Origin: Flavobacterium haoranii
GTDB lineage: Bacteria; Bacteroidota; Bacteroidia; Flavobacteriales; Flavobacteriaceae
NCBI GenBank assembly: GCA_003246205.1
Contig: QKBC01000017.1
Span: forward strand, 1 to 52,903
Direction: 5' to 3'
Length of the DNA stretch: 52,903 bases
Numbering within the stretch: position 1 is the first letter of the stretch; the number at the start of each line of letters is the position of its first letter. This document shows positions 16,764 to 26,128 of this stretch, piece after piece. The position numbers were made by a program, and so were the translations under genes. The notes under the pieces are model-generated. The model saw only the letters and a list, made by a program, of their open reading frames with translations, did not search any database and was not told the DNA's origin.

Positions 16764-18116
16764 ATGAGAACTATTAACATTCAACAGGTAATCGACGATG
16801 CTCGATTTGGAAGTTTTCACTGGAAAGTACTTTTCTGGTGTTTTTTAATCATCATTTTTGATGTGTATGATTTAGTCATTTACGGTGTGGTTTTACCCAT
16901 TTTGATGAAAGAATGGAACTTAACACCGATGGAAGCAGGAACTTTAGGAAGTTATGCCTTATTTGGCATGATGTTCGGGGCACTTATTTTCGGACCATTA
17001 GCCGATAAAATTGGCCGAAAAAAATCGATTATAATTTGTTTGGTTCTTTTTAGCGTATTTACTTTAGTGAGTACTTTAGCAGTTGAGCCATTCCAGTTTG
17101 GATTAAGCCGATTTGTAGCAGGCTTAGGAATAGGTGGTTTAATGCCAAATGCCGTTGCGTTAATCACAGAATATGCGCCTAAAAAAATGCGTTCTTTGTT
17201 AACAACAATAATGTTTAGTGGTTATGCAGTAGGAGGAATGCTTTCTGCTGGATTAGGAATGTTGCTTTTACCGAGTTTCGGCTGGCAATCTGTATTCTAT
17301 GTAGGTGCAATTCCTTTGGTATTATTGCCTATTATTTTAAAATATCTCCCAGATTCTTTAGGGTTTTTAGTGAGAAGCGGTAAAAACGAAGAAGCTTCAA
17401 AAATCGTTTCCAAAATTGACCCAAATGCTATTGCTGCCAATGAAAAAGTAACTTTTGAAACACCTGAAAAAGTTCCGGGTGCAAGTTTAGTACAACTTTT
17501 CAAAAACAATAGAGGAATCAGCACAGTAATGTTTTGGATAGCATTTTTCATGTGTTTATTAATGGTTTACGGATTAAATTCTTGGTTACCAAAATTGATG
17601 AACCAAGCAGGTTATCCGTTAGGATCTAGTTTATCATTCTTATTAGCTTTAAATGTTGGTGCTATGGTAGGAGCCATTGGTGGCGGATGGTTAGGAGATA
17701 AATTTCACTTGAGAAAAGTTTTAATCATCTTCTTATCGCTAGCTGCAATTTCGTTGAGTTTGTTAGGGTTCAAGAGCAATACTTTTGTTCTTTATTTACT
17801 AATCGGAATGGCGGGTGCTACAACAATTGGAACACAAATTTTATTATATGCTTATGTAGCACAATTCTATCCTATGGACATTCGTTCAACAGGAATCGGT
17901 TGGGCTTCAGGTGTAGGTAGACTTGGAGGAATGGCAGGGCCAATTCTTGGAGGTGCACTATTAAGTATGGGATTACCATTCGAAGCAAATTTCATGATTT
18001 TCGCTATTCCGGGAGCTATCGGTGCTTTGGCTATTTGCTTTGTAAGTCTAAAATATGCGTATGTTCACAAAGTAAATCCACAAGTTGAACTTCAAACAGA
18101 ACCCAAATTAGGATAA
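16764..18116 (+). CDS. benK: MFS aromatic acid:H+ symporter (benzoate uptake, BenK/PcaK type)
   Basis: This 450-residue, 12-segment major facilitator protein belongs to the aromatic acid:H+ symporter (AAHS) group. The first membrane segment carries the acidic DVYDLVIYG motif typical of the group. The loop after segment 2 has GPLADKIGRKK, and GGWLGDKFHLRK repeats it in the second half. Its place between benC and benD strongly suggests benzoate as substrate. Gaps of 59 bases before and 24 after fit one long operon. Confidence 0.88.
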   Translation: MRTINIQQVIDDARFGSFHWKVLFWCFLIIIFDVYDLVIYGVVLPILMKEWNLTPMEAGTLGSYALFGMMFGALIFGPLADKIGRKKSIIICLVLFSVFTLVSTLAVEPFQFGLSRFVAGLGIGGLMPNAVALITEYAPKKMRSLLTTIMFSGYAVGGMLSAGLGMLLLPSFGWQSVFYVGAIPLVLLPIILKYLPDSLGFLVRSGKNEEASKIVSKIDPNAIAANEKVTFETPEKVPGASLVQLFKNNRGISTVMFWIAFFMCLLMVYGLNSWLPKLMNQAGYPLGSSLSFLLALNVGAMVGAIGGGWLGDKFHLRKVLIIFLSLAAISLSLLGFKSNTFVLYLLIGMAGATTIGTQILLYAYVAQFYPMDIRSTGIGWASGVGRLGGMAGPILGGALLSMGLPFEANFMIFAIPGAIGALAICFVSLKYAYVHKVNPQVELQTEPKLG

Positions 18117-18140
18117 ATACAGAACCTATTTTTTACAAAA

Positions 18141-18932
18141 ATGAATAAATTTTTTCCCAATCGTTTCCAGAATAAAACTATTGTAGTAACCGGTGCAGGC
18201 CAAGGAATTGGTAAAGGAGTGGCTGTTAGAGCGGCTCAAGAAGGAGCTCAAGTAGCGCTGGTGGACCGTTCCGAAATTGTGCATGAAGTCGTTAATGAAA
18301 TTAAGGCTTTAGGTGGCGAAGCAATAGGAATTGTTGCCGATTTAGAAGTGTATGAAAATTTTGTTGCTACATTCAAAGAGGTTAAAGCTACTTTCAATAA
18401 AATTGATGTTTTAATCAACAATGTGGGAGGTACTATTTGGGCAAAACCTTACGAACATTACGAAGTAGATGAAATTGAAAAAGAAATTAAACGTTCTTTA
18501 TTTCCTACACTTTGGGGATGCCATGCGGTCTTACCATATATGTTGGAACAAAATTCTGGAGCTATTGTCAATATTTCTTCTATAGCTACGAGAAGTATCA
18601 ATCGTGTTCCTTATGCTGCAGCAAAAGGCGGAGTGAATGCTGTTACAGCGTCATTGGCTTTTGAAAATGCAACCAAAAACATTAGGGTAAACGGAATTGC
18701 CACGGGAGGAACTGAAGCTCCGCCAAGAATAATTCCGCGTAATCCAAATGAACAATCGGAAAATGAGAAAAATTGGTACCAGCAAATTATAGATCAAACA
18801 GTTGATTCTACCTTGATGAAACGCTATGGAACTATTGATGAGCAAGTTGGAGCTATTTTATTCTTAGCTTCTGACGAAGCTTCTTATATCACCGGAATTA
18901 CGCTTCCGGTATCGGGAGGCGACTTGGGATAA
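18141..18932 (+). CDS. benD: Benzoate cis-diol dehydrogenase (SDR family)
   Basis: This 263-residue short-chain dehydrogenase oxidises and decarboxylates the benzoate cis-diol to catechol with NAD+. It shows TGAGQGIG (residues 17-24), the NNVGG motif (93-97), and the catalytic Ser146/147, Tyr158 and Lys162 (YAAAK). The VNGIATGGTEAPPR segment after the active site fits the BenD/XylL group. Position in the operon supports the assignment. Confidence 0.9.
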   Translation: MNKFFPNRFQNKTIVVTGAGQGIGKGVAVRAAQEGAQVALVDRSEIVHEVVNEIKALGGEAIGIVADLEVYENFVATFKEVKATFNKIDVLINNVGGTIWAKPYEHYEVDEIEKEIKRSLFPTLWGCHAVLPYMLEQNSGAIVNISSIATRSINRVPYAAAKGGVNAVTASLAFENATKNIRVNGIATGGTEAPPRIIPRNPNEQSENEKNWYQQIIDQTVDSTLMKRYGTIDEQVGAILFLASDEASYITGITLPVSGGDLG

Positions 18933-18959
18933 TCAAAAATAAATAAAGAACTAATCAAA

Positions 18960-20291
18960 ATGAGAAAAAATATATTGAAGAGCATTAGCACTTTGTTAAT
19001 GTTCACAGGAGTCTTTTGCTTTTCACAAAACATAGAACAAGATTCGTTAGCTGAAAATAAAAAAATACAAAACGCAGTAGATGCGTATTTAAAAGAGCGT
19101 GATGTTAACCTTAAATTTTATGGTTTTATCAGACATGATGCTATGTTAGACTCCAGACAAACGGTCGATGTGCGTGAAGCTGCTGTTGTAATGTGGTCTA
19201 AAGACAGAAAATATGATGCTAATGGTGAAGATATTAACTCGGCATCACAATTTCAAATGTTGTCTATCCTTTCAAGAATGGGTGTAAAGATTAAAGGGCC
19301 TGATGTTTTTGGCGCAAAATTAAACGGAGTTTTAGAAGGAGATTACTTTGGTAATGCCGAAGGAGGAATCAATGAATTTCGTTTGCGCCACGCTTGGATT
19401 ACCTTAAATTGGAGCAAAACACAAATTGGAGCAGGACAGTTTTGGCATCCTTTGACCATACCTGAATTGTTCCCTGGCACAGTAAACTTTAGTGGAGGTG
19501 CTCCATATATGCCTTATAACAGAAACCCGCAAGTACGTTTAACACAAAAATTAGGAAATCATTTCAATATGATTGTTGCGGCGATTTCACAACGCGATTT
19601 TACTTCAAGTACTGAACCGTATACTAATAGTGGCGTTCCGGCAGGACATTTACAATTCAATTACAAAACAGATAATTTTACTATCGGTTTAGCAGGACAT
19701 TATGAAAACATTCGTCCAAAAATAAGTTCAGGGACATTAAGTTTGTATTCTAATGAAAGATTAAATAGTGTGACAGGAATGTTGTATTCAAGATGGGATA
19801 CAAAGAAATTTACACTAAAAGCAGAAGCGACTTTAGCTCAAAATGCCGCTTCTTTTATTATGCTTGGAGGATTTGTAGGGTATACTAAACCAGATGGTAG
19901 TTTAGAAACTTATAGAACAATGAATACACAAGCATACTGGATTGATTTTACAGCTAAAACAAACAAAAAAATAGTGCCAGGTTTCTTTGCAGGATATAGC
20001 AAAAACAATGGTGTTGACAAATACAATAGCGATCCAACAGTTACTGCACAAGCTTATGGTTTTTCAGCAGTTGTTAGTGGAATTGGAGCCGGAGCCGGAG
20101 CTAGAACGATTAATTATATTTATCGCGTAGCGCCACGAGTAGAATATGTACTGAATAAATTAAAATTCGGTTTGGAGTTCGAATATTCTATGGCTGAATG
20201 GGGAGATGCTGATAACAGAGGAAGAGCCGTTGCTAATTTGAGCGATGTGGCAAATTCCAGAATAATTTTTGCAACTACATTTAATTTTTAA
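18960..20291 (+). CDS. Outer-membrane porin, probably for aromatic acids
   Basis: This 443-residue protein has a signal peptide (MRKNILKSISTLLMFTGVFCFSQ). A short helical segment (about residues 28-47) precedes a long beta-rich barrel starting at LKFYGFIRHD and ending with a C-terminal Phe (IIFATTFNF), typical of outer-membrane insertion. It resembles DcaP-like trimeric porins, which also have a helical N-terminal stalk. Being in the ben operon, it is likely the outer-membrane entry route for benzoate or related acids. The substrate is inferred from context alone. Confidence 0.8.
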   Translation: MRKNILKSISTLLMFTGVFCFSQNIEQDSLAENKKIQNAVDAYLKERDVNLKFYGFIRHDAMLDSRQTVDVREAAVVMWSKDRKYDANGEDINSASQFQMLSILSRMGVKIKGPDVFGAKLNGVLEGDYFGNAEGGINEFRLRHAWITLNWSKTQIGAGQFWHPLTIPELFPGTVNFSGGAPYMPYNRNPQVRLTQKLGNHFNMIVAAISQRDFTSSTEPYTNSGVPAGHLQFNYKTDNFTIGLAGHYENIRPKISSGTLSLYSNERLNSVTGMLYSRWDTKKFTLKAEATLAQNAASFIMLGGFVGYTKPDGSLETYRTMNTQAYWIDFTAKTNKKIVPGFFAGYSKNNGVDKYNSDPTVTAQAYGFSAVVSGIGAGAGARTINYIYRVAPRVEYVLNKLKFGLEFEYSMAEWGDADNRGRAVANLSDVANSRIIFATTFNF

Positions 20292-20302
20292 AACTTAGTT
20301 TG

Positions 20303-21679
20303 ATGCTACAAAATAAATGGATTTCTTTAGCTGTGATATTAATGTCGCCCTTATTAACGGTCGTAGATGTTTACATTGTAAATATGGCTTTACCGGCAAT
20401 CAGGGCGCAATACACAGCGACCGATAGTCATACAGAACTTGTCATAAGTTCTTATTTAGTAGGATACTGCGTCTTTTTAATAACTGGAGGAAGAGCAGGT
20501 GATTTTTTTGGAAGGAAAAAAATGTTCTTGTGGAGCATGTTGGCTTTTACGGTTAGTTCGGCCATGTGTGGGTTGGCAGGAACCATTTGGCAGCTAATTT
20601 TTTTCAGGTTTATACAAGGAGTTTCAGCTGCGTTTATGGTGCCACAAACCTTGACCATGATTCAAGTAGCATTTAGAGAACCCAATGAAAGAGCTAGAGC
20701 TTTTGGCTATTATGGCGTTACTTTAGGAATAGCGTCTATTATTGGTCAATTTTTAGGGGGCTATTTTGTAGCATCAAACTTTATTGAAGAAAGTTGGCGC
20801 TTGATTTTTTTAATCAATGTGCCTTTAGGAATAATTACTTTGGCTTTAGCTTGGTTTAGTTTACAAGAAACCAAGCAAAAAAGCGAAGAACGATTTGATT
20901 TATCAGGGGTTTTATTGTTAACCGTTTCGCTTTCAGCATTAATTTATAGTTTAACCACAATTCCCGAAACCGGTTTTTCAGTAAGCTTGGTTTCTTTGTT
21001 GTTGTCTGCGTTTTTACTTTTGTTTTTCTTCGGAAGAAATCAGCACAAAAAAACCATTCAGCAATTAAATCCGTTGCTTACTACTAGCCTATTTAAAATC
21101 AGAAGTTTCAATTTAATTTTAGTAATAGCCTTGTTTTTTTGGGGAGCACATAATTCGTATTTGTTGATGTGTGCAATTCAGTTCCAAAGGGTATTACATA
21201 TCGATGCTTTAACAGCAAGTCGATATTTTTCATTTAATGGCGTAGGTTTTCTAATTTCGTCTTTAATTGCGTTTCGTTTCTTAGCTAAATATGGAATTAA
21301 ACTCCTAATTGGTGGCGGAATTTTAATGATTCTTTCCATTGTGTTACAATTGCTTACATTAGACAGTAAAGAAAATATTTTCTTGATTCCGTTTTTTATG
21401 TTTATTTATGGTTTAGGACAAGGAACACTTTTACCTTCCATTTTGAATTATGCTTTAAAAAAGATTCCCGTGGAACATGCCGCTGCCGCTGGTGGTGTTT
21501 ATGTAACGGTTCAGCAATTTTCTTCAGCATTAGGAATAAGTGTAATTGGAAGTGTTTTTTTCTTTGCCATTCGAAATAATTACAACGGATATGTAATAGC
21601 AATGAGTATGGCAGCTATCTATTTGATTGTCGTGGTGTTATCATTGCACAGGCTGTCAAAGTTTAAAGAAGCGCACTAA
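20303..21679 (+). CDS. MFS transporter, DHA2 (EmrB/QacA-like) family
   Basis: This 458-residue protein has about 14 predicted membrane segments. Motif A-like GGRAGDFFGRKK follows segment 2, and the VVDVYIVNMALP first segment is typical of drug:H+ antiporter family 2. ATG 20303 is preferred over TTG 20300. DHA2 members usually export hydrophobic or toxic compounds. I infer export of excess aromatic acid or toxic intermediates such as catechol or muconate, but import cannot be ruled out. It is the last gene before a 100-bp gap preceding catB. Confidence 0.82.
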   Translation: MLQNKWISLAVILMSPLLTVVDVYIVNMALPAIRAQYTATDSHTELVISSYLVGYCVFLITGGRAGDFFGRKKMFLWSMLAFTVSSAMCGLAGTIWQLIFFRFIQGVSAAFMVPQTLTMIQVAFREPNERARAFGYYGVTLGIASIIGQFLGGYFVASNFIEESWRLIFLINVPLGIITLALAWFSLQETKQKSEERFDLSGVLLLTVSLSALIYSLTTIPETGFSVSLVSLLLSAFLLLFFFGRNQHKKTIQQLNPLLTTSLFKIRSFNLILVIALFFWGAHNSYLLMCAIQFQRVLHIDALTASRYFSFNGVGFLISSLIAFRFLAKYGIKLLIGGGILMILSIVLQLLTLDSKENIFLIPFFMFIYGLGQGTLLPSILNYALKKIPVEHAAAAGGVYVTVQQFSSALGISVIGSVFFFAIRNNYNGYVIAMSMAAIYLIVVVLSLHRLSKFKEAH

Positions 21680-21779
21680 TCACTCGGATTAGATTCATCC
21701 AATAAAAATAAGAAAAGTATAATTTTTGAACCTAAATCAATTAGTAATTTTACAAGATTTCAAAAAAATATAAAATAAT

Positions 21780-22901
21780 ATGGCAAATATAACCATTCAG
21801 AAAGTAGAAGCTATCATCGTAGATTTACCTACAATAAGACCGCATCATTTATCCATGACGGTAATGCGTAATCAAGCGATGGTTATTTTACGTTTTTTCT
21901 GTAGTGATGGAATAGAAGGAATTGGTGAAGCCACAACTATCGGAGGATTAAGTTATGGAGAAGAATCTCCGGAAAGTATGAAATTAAACTTCGATACCTA
22001 CTTTGCTCCACTTTTAATCGGTAAAGATGCAACTAATATTCACCAAATCATGTATGTGTTGGAGAAAAGCATCCGCGGAAACCGTATTGTAAAATCAGCG
22101 GTCGAAACAGCTTTGTTAGATGCTCAAGGTAAAAGATTAGGCGTTTCTGTTAGTACGTTATTAGGCGGAGCCAATACGGATAGTTTACCAGTTCTTTGGA
22201 CTTTAGCTAGTGGTGATACAGGAAAAGATATTGAAGAAGCTCAAGAATTGATTAAAACAGACCGTCACAACACTTTTAAACTAAAAATTGGGTGGAGAGC
22301 TCCTGAAATTTCTATTGCTCACGTAGCGGCTATTAAAAAGGCTTTAGGCGAAGAAATTAAAATCACGGTAGATGTCAACCAAGCTTGGGATGAAAGTACG
22401 GCTAAAATTGGAATTGCCAAACTTCAAGATGCAGGTATCGACTTAATTGAACAACCCATTGTGAAAGATAATTTTGAGGGTTTAGCACGTTTAACCAATA
22501 TGTTCATTGTGCCCATCATGGCCGACGAAGCGTTGAATGACGCTTCCGATGCGTATAAATTGGCAAAAATACGTGGAGGCGATGTTTTTGCTTTAAAAAT
22601 CGGAAAATCAGGTGGTTTGTACAATGTGTTGAAAACTGCAGCCGTTGCCGAAGCAGCAGATATCAGTTTGTATGGAGGTACACTTTTAGAGGGAACTATC
22701 GGTTCAGTTGCTTCAGCTCATGCCTTTAGTACGCTAAAAAATATGTCTTGGGGAACTGAACTTTTCGGACCTTTATTGCTAACGGATGATATTGTTAAAA
22801 AAGGAATTGAATACTCGAATTCTGCCATGAAAATTCCATCGGGTCCTGGATTAGGATTAGAATTGGATTTGGATAAATTAGAAAAATACAGAAGAAAATA
22901 A
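21780..22901 (+). CDS. catB: Muconate cycloisomerase
   Basis: This 373-residue enolase-superfamily enzyme converts cis,cis-muconate to (+)-muconolactone. The expected catalytic and metal residues fall at family positions: Lys167 and Lys169 (FKLKIGW), Asp198 (VDVN), Glu224 (EQPI), Asp249 (ADEAL) and Lys273 (KIGKSGG). Adjacent catC and the upstream catA make muconate the natural substrate. Dipeptide epimerase is the sequence alternative but does not fit the context. A 100-bp gap upstream may carry a separate promoter. It starts the catB-catC-tautomerase-lactonase-CoA-transferase-FUSC-thiolase run. Confidence 0.93.
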   Translation: MANITIQKVEAIIVDLPTIRPHHLSMTVMRNQAMVILRFFCSDGIEGIGEATTIGGLSYGEESPESMKLNFDTYFAPLLIGKDATNIHQIMYVLEKSIRGNRIVKSAVETALLDAQGKRLGVSVSTLLGGANTDSLPVLWTLASGDTGKDIEEAQELIKTDRHNTFKLKIGWRAPEISIAHVAAIKKALGEEIKITVDVNQAWDESTAKIGIAKLQDAGIDLIEQPIVKDNFEGLARLTNMFIVPIMADEALNDASDAYKLAKIRGGDVFALKIGKSGGLYNVLKTAAVAEAADISLYGGTLLEGTIGSVASAHAFSTLKNMSWGTELFGPLLLTDDIVKKGIEYSNSAMKIPSGPGLGLELDLDKLEKYRRK

Positions 22902-22916
22902 TAAAAATATATAGCT

Positions 22917-23207
22917 ATGGTATTCTTAGTCGAAATGGATGTAAACATTCCAACCACTTGGGATGAAGATAAATTGAAAGATTATATCAAGAGAGAACAA
23001 GAAACTTCTCAAAAATGGCAAAAATCAGGAAAGTGGAAGTATTTATGGCGTGTGGCCGGACAATATTCCAACGTAAGCGTTTTAGAAGTAGAAAGTCCAG
23101 ACGAATTGCATGCTATCATTAGCTCTTTACCACTTTTTCCATACATGGACATCAAAGTGAAAGCGCTTTGCAAACACCCAAATGCTATTAGAGAAACACT
23201 TTTATAA
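22917..23207 (+). CDS. catC: Muconolactone delta-isomerase
   Basis: This 96-residue protein moves the double bond of muconolactone to give 3-oxoadipate enol-lactone. It has the family's characteristic WKYLWRVAGQYSN and LPLFPYMDIKVKALCKHP segments and the usual length. These small proteins form decamers in studied species. It sits 15 bases after catB. Confidence 0.95.
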   Translation: MVFLVEMDVNIPTTWDEDKLKDYIKREQETSQKWQKSGKWKYLWRVAGQYSNVSVLEVESPDELHAIISSLPLFPYMDIKVKALCKHPNAIRETLL

Positions 23208-23218
23208 AAAATAAAATT

Positions 23219-23422
23219 ATGCCAATCATAACATTTGAATCAGGAAAAATTAGCGAAGAAAAAAAGAGAGCATTGCTTCAAAAACTATTAGAAGTTGGGG
23301 TTGAAGTAACTGGAACTCCCAAAGAATATTTCGTAGTAAAAATTCATGAATATCCAGATGATAATTTTGCTATGGCTGGTGAAACAGTTACTCAAATTAA
23401 AGAAAAACTTCAAAAGAAATAA
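23219..23422 (+). CDS. 4-oxalocrotonate tautomerase-like small protein
   Basis: This 67-residue protein begins Met-Pro, so the N-terminal proline catalytic base of the tautomerase superfamily would be exposed after Met removal. The beta-alpha-beta core is recognisable. The two arginines important in 4-oxalocrotonate tautomerase (Arg11 and Arg39) appear to be replaced by Lys (SGKIS; VVKIHE), so activity may differ. Such enzymes belong to meta-cleavage pathways, yet here the gene is wedged between catC and the lactonase (11 and 2 bases away) in an ortho-cleavage operon. Its substrate is unknown, possibly an enol form of a pathway intermediate. Confidence 0.8.
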   Translation: MPIITFESGKISEEKKRALLQKLLEVGVEVTGTPKEYFVVKIHEYPDDNFAMAGETVTQIKEKLQKK

Positions 23423-23424
23423 AA

Positions 23425-24201
23425 ATGTCTTTTGCTATAGTAAATAACACAAAAATCCACTACGAATACTTGCAAAATGACAAGGATAAAACATTGGTAT
23501 TTTCTAATTCTTTAGGAACCAATTTTTCCATGTGGAACCCTCAAATTGAAGCATTATCTCAAGAATACAACTTGTTGTTTCAGGACACTCGTGGTCACGG
23601 ACAAACCGACGTAACTTCGGGCGAATATTCCGCGGAACTATTAGGAAAGGATGTCTTAGCACTACTCGATTTCTTGAACATTGAAAAATTCGCTTTTTGC
23701 GGACTTTCCATGGGTGGATTAATCGGACAATGGCTGGGAATTCATGCCAAAGGACGAATTGAAAAACTAATCATTTGTAATACAGCGGCTAAAATTGGAA
23801 CGCAAGAAGGTTGGAACCAAAGAATTGCAACTGTTTCCGAAAGTGGATTAGCCAATATTGTTCCGGCAACTGCCGAAAGATGGTTTACCGAAAAATTCAG
23901 AGCGTCTTCTTTCGATCAAATTCAACCTATTTTAGATGTATTCGCCAAGACGGATGTAGCTGGATATTGTTCCAATTGTGCTATGGTGCGCGATGCCGAT
24001 TTCAGAACACAATTACATGAAATTGAAGCTTCTACCCTAGTAATTTGCGGAACGGAAGATGCCGTTACAACGGTTGAAGATGGAAAATTTATGCAAGAAC
24101 ACATTCCAAATGCACAATTAAAAGCGTTTTACGCAGCACACCTTTCTAACGTGGAAGCTGCCGCTGAGTTTAATCAAGCGCTTTTGGATTTTTTAAAATA
24201 A
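23425..24201 (+). CDS. pcaD: 3-oxoadipate enol-lactonase
   Basis: This 258-residue alpha/beta-hydrolase opens 3-oxoadipate enol-lactone to 3-oxoadipate. The nucleophile elbow is GLSMGG with Ser95. The acid is Asp212 (GTEDAV) and the base His239 (AAHLSNVE). The RGHGQT loop after strand 4 is typical of PcaD/CatD. It starts 2 bases after the tautomerase gene and is followed 13 bases later by the CoA-transferase, so it is firmly inside the operon. The gene is called catD or pcaD depending on pathway branch. Confidence 0.93.
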   Translation: MSFAIVNNTKIHYEYLQNDKDKTLVFSNSLGTNFSMWNPQIEALSQEYNLLFQDTRGHGQTDVTSGEYSAELLGKDVLALLDFLNIEKFAFCGLSMGGLIGQWLGIHAKGRIEKLIICNTAAKIGTQEGWNQRIATVSESGLANIVPATAERWFTEKFRASSFDQIQPILDVFAKTDVAGYCSNCAMVRDADFRTQLHEIEASTLVICGTEDAVTTVEDGKFMQEHIPNAQLKAFYAAHLSNVEAAAEFNQALLDFLK

Positions 24202-24214
24202 AAGAACTAAGAAA

Positions 24215-25561
24215 ATGAAAAAAACACCACAAATCTCTTTGGAAGAGGCCGCAAAATTGGTGAAAAATGGCGATGTGTTGCTACAAGGCGGATTCGGAAT
24301 GACAGGAAATCCGGTGCACTTAATGCATGCTTTAGCCAAAACAGATACGAAAGATTTAACGTTTATCGGGAATAATGTAGGCGAACCGGGTTTAGGTGGT
24401 GGTCTGCTATTGCGTAACGGACAAATCAAAAAAATGATAGGCTCGTTTTTTACGAGTAATCCCGAAGCGGTTAAAGCAGCTCAGGAAGGAATAGTAGAAT
24501 ACGAATTAATTCCGCAAGGGACTTTGGCCGAAGCGTTAAGAGCTGGTGGAGCCGGAATTGGTGGTTTTTTTACACCAACGGCTGCCGGAACGGTTATCGC
24601 AGAAGGCAAAGAAACCAAAATATTGAAGGGAGTGCAACAGGTTTTTGTAGAAGGAATTCGCGGAAATGTTGCCTTTATCAGAGCTTGGAAAGCTGATACT
24701 GCCGGAAATTTGGTGTATAGAATGACCGAGCAAAATTTCAACAGAGCTATGGCTACTGCTGCCGATTTAGTAATTGCTGAGGTTGAAGAAATTGTACCGG
24801 AAGGTGCTATTGATCCTAACGAAATTCATACACCAGGCTGTTTTGTAGATTATTTGGTGCAAGCTACTTTACATTTAGATGATTTAGGAAGTTCAGCTTC
24901 TGTAAGCTCTTCTAAAAAAGTAAGTGAGAGCCGTATGAACATGGCTAAAAGAGCACTACAAGAGCTTCAAAAAGGTGATGTTGTAAATCTTGGAATTGGT
25001 ATACCTACTTTGGTTGCCGATTTAATTACACCGGAACATGGTATTATTTTACATACTGAAAACGGGATGTTGGGCGTTGGTCCTGCTCCGAAAGATGGTG
25101 GAGGCGCTTTAGATTATCCGGTTAATGCAGGAAAAATTCCAGTAACGGCTTTACCCGGAAGTAGTTATTTTGACAGTGCTGATTCGTTTGCGATGATCCG
25201 AGGAAAACATATCGATGTAGCGGTTATGGGCGGTTTGGAAGTAGATGAAACCGCTAATTTAGCCAACTGGGCTGTTCCGGGACAACCTTTGTTAGGTGTT
25301 GGTGGTGCTATGGATTTGGCTTCAGGAGCTAAAAAATTGATTATTACTATGGCGCATACGAACAAGGATGGCTCATCTAAAATTGTACCTACGTGTAAAT
25401 TGCCATTAACCGCAATTGAATCGATAGATATGGTAATCACTGATTTAGCGGTATTTAAATATATTGATGGGCAATTAACTTTGGTTGAAGTTATGCCGGG
25501 AGCAACACTAGAAGAAGTTAAACAAAAAACAGAAGCACATTTTATAGAAAAATTATCTTAA
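24215..25561 (+). CDS. pcaIJ: 3-oxoadipate CoA-transferase, fused alpha and beta subunits
   Basis: This 448-residue family I CoA-transferase activates 3-oxoadipate with CoA from succinyl-CoA. Residues 1 to about 230 match the A subunit ([35 protein letters not shown]). Residues from about 245 match the B subunit ([16 protein letters not shown] with the expected catalytic Glu282, LPGSSYF, GGAMDL). They are joined by a Ser/Lys-rich linker ([15 protein letters not shown]). In most bacteria these are two genes; the fused order resembles mitochondrial SCOT. Scoa-type succinyl-CoA:acetoacetate activity is the alternative; pathway context favours 3-oxoadipate. Confidence 0.92.
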   Translation: MKKTPQISLEEAAKLVKNGDVLLQGGFGMTGNPVHLMHALAKTDTKDLTFIGNNVGEPGLGGGLLLRNGQIKKMIGSFFTSNPEAVKAAQEGIVEYELIPQGTLAEALRAGGAGIGGFFTPTAAGTVIAEGKETKILKGVQQVFVEGIRGNVAFIRAWKADTAGNLVYRMTEQNFNRAMATAADLVIAEVEEIVPEGAIDPNEIHTPGCFVDYLVQATLHLDDLGSSASVSSSKKVSESRMNMAKRALQELQKGDVVNLGIGIPTLVADLITPEHGIILHTENGMLGVGPAPKDGGGALDYPVNAGKIPVTALPGSSYFDSADSFAMIRGKHIDVAVMGGLEVDETANLANWAVPGQPLLGVGGAMDLASGAKKLIITMAHTNKDGSSKIVPTCKLPLTAIESIDMVITDLAVFKYIDGQLTLVEVMPGATLEEVKQKTEAHFIEKLS

Positions 25562-25588
25562 TTTTAATCGAGATAAATAAGATAAAAT

Positions 25589-26128
25589 ATGCTGGAAAAA
25601 GTAATCAAATATAGCATAGGTTCCGATTTAGCCATCTATATTTTCAGATGTTGTTTAGGTTTCTGGATTGGTTATGAATTATATGTTCATTTTATTGAAC
25701 ACCAGCTATATTGGGCTTTGTTGTCTATTGTTTTAGTGATTTCGCCAGAGGCAAAAGATTCTAAACGCTTAGCAATAGAGCGTTTTAAAGCCAATTTCAT
25801 TGGTTCTGGAATGGGACTGCTTTGTTTTTTAATGGGAACACCTAACTTTTTGATTATTATTTCGGGTATCGTTTTATCCATTGTCTTTTGTTATGTTTTC
25901 AAATTAATGAATGTGGTGCGTACAGCAATTGTAGCATTGATTATTGTTTTGATTTACGAAAGGGACAATATGAGTTGGATGGGTGCTATTGAAAGATTTT
26001 CTGGTGTTGCTTTAGGATGTTTAATTGGGTTAGCAATAACAGTAATTACTTCATACGGGATTAATTTTCTACGAAAAAAATGGGATTTACCCGAAGATGA
26101 AGGATTTAAAAATATAAAGAATGAATAA
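25589..26128 (+). CDS. FUSC-like / aromatic acid exporter family membrane protein
   Basis: This 179-residue protein has about five to six predicted membrane segments, including IVLSIVFCYVFKLMNVVRTAIVALI, and a polar C-terminus (FKNIKNE). The pattern resembles the membrane half of FUSC/AaeB-type proteins linked to aromatic-acid efflux, without the large soluble domain. It is encoded inside the catabolic operon, and its stop overlaps the thiolase start by 8 bases, implying coupled translation. I infer a role in relieving aromatic-acid or acyl stress. Family membership is moderate and function is unproven. Confidence 0.6.
   Translation: MLEKVIKYSIGSDLAIYIFRCCLGFWIGYELYVHFIEHQLYWALLSIVLVISPEAKDSKRLAIERFKANFIGSGMGLLCFLMGTPNFLIIISGIVLSIVFCYVFKLMNVVRTAIVALIIVLIYERDNMSWMGAIERFSGVALGCLIGLAITVITSYGINFLRKKWDLPEDEGFKNIKNE

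Noticed and set aside
21780..22901. Enolase-family gene as a dipeptide epimerase
   Set aside because: Neighbouring catC and upstream catA plus family-position active-site residues favour muconate cycloisomerase.
24481..25440. Open frames antisense to the CoA-transferase gene
   Set aside because: They mirror the coding strand codon pattern of a strong gene, have no promoter or known domain, and are shadows.
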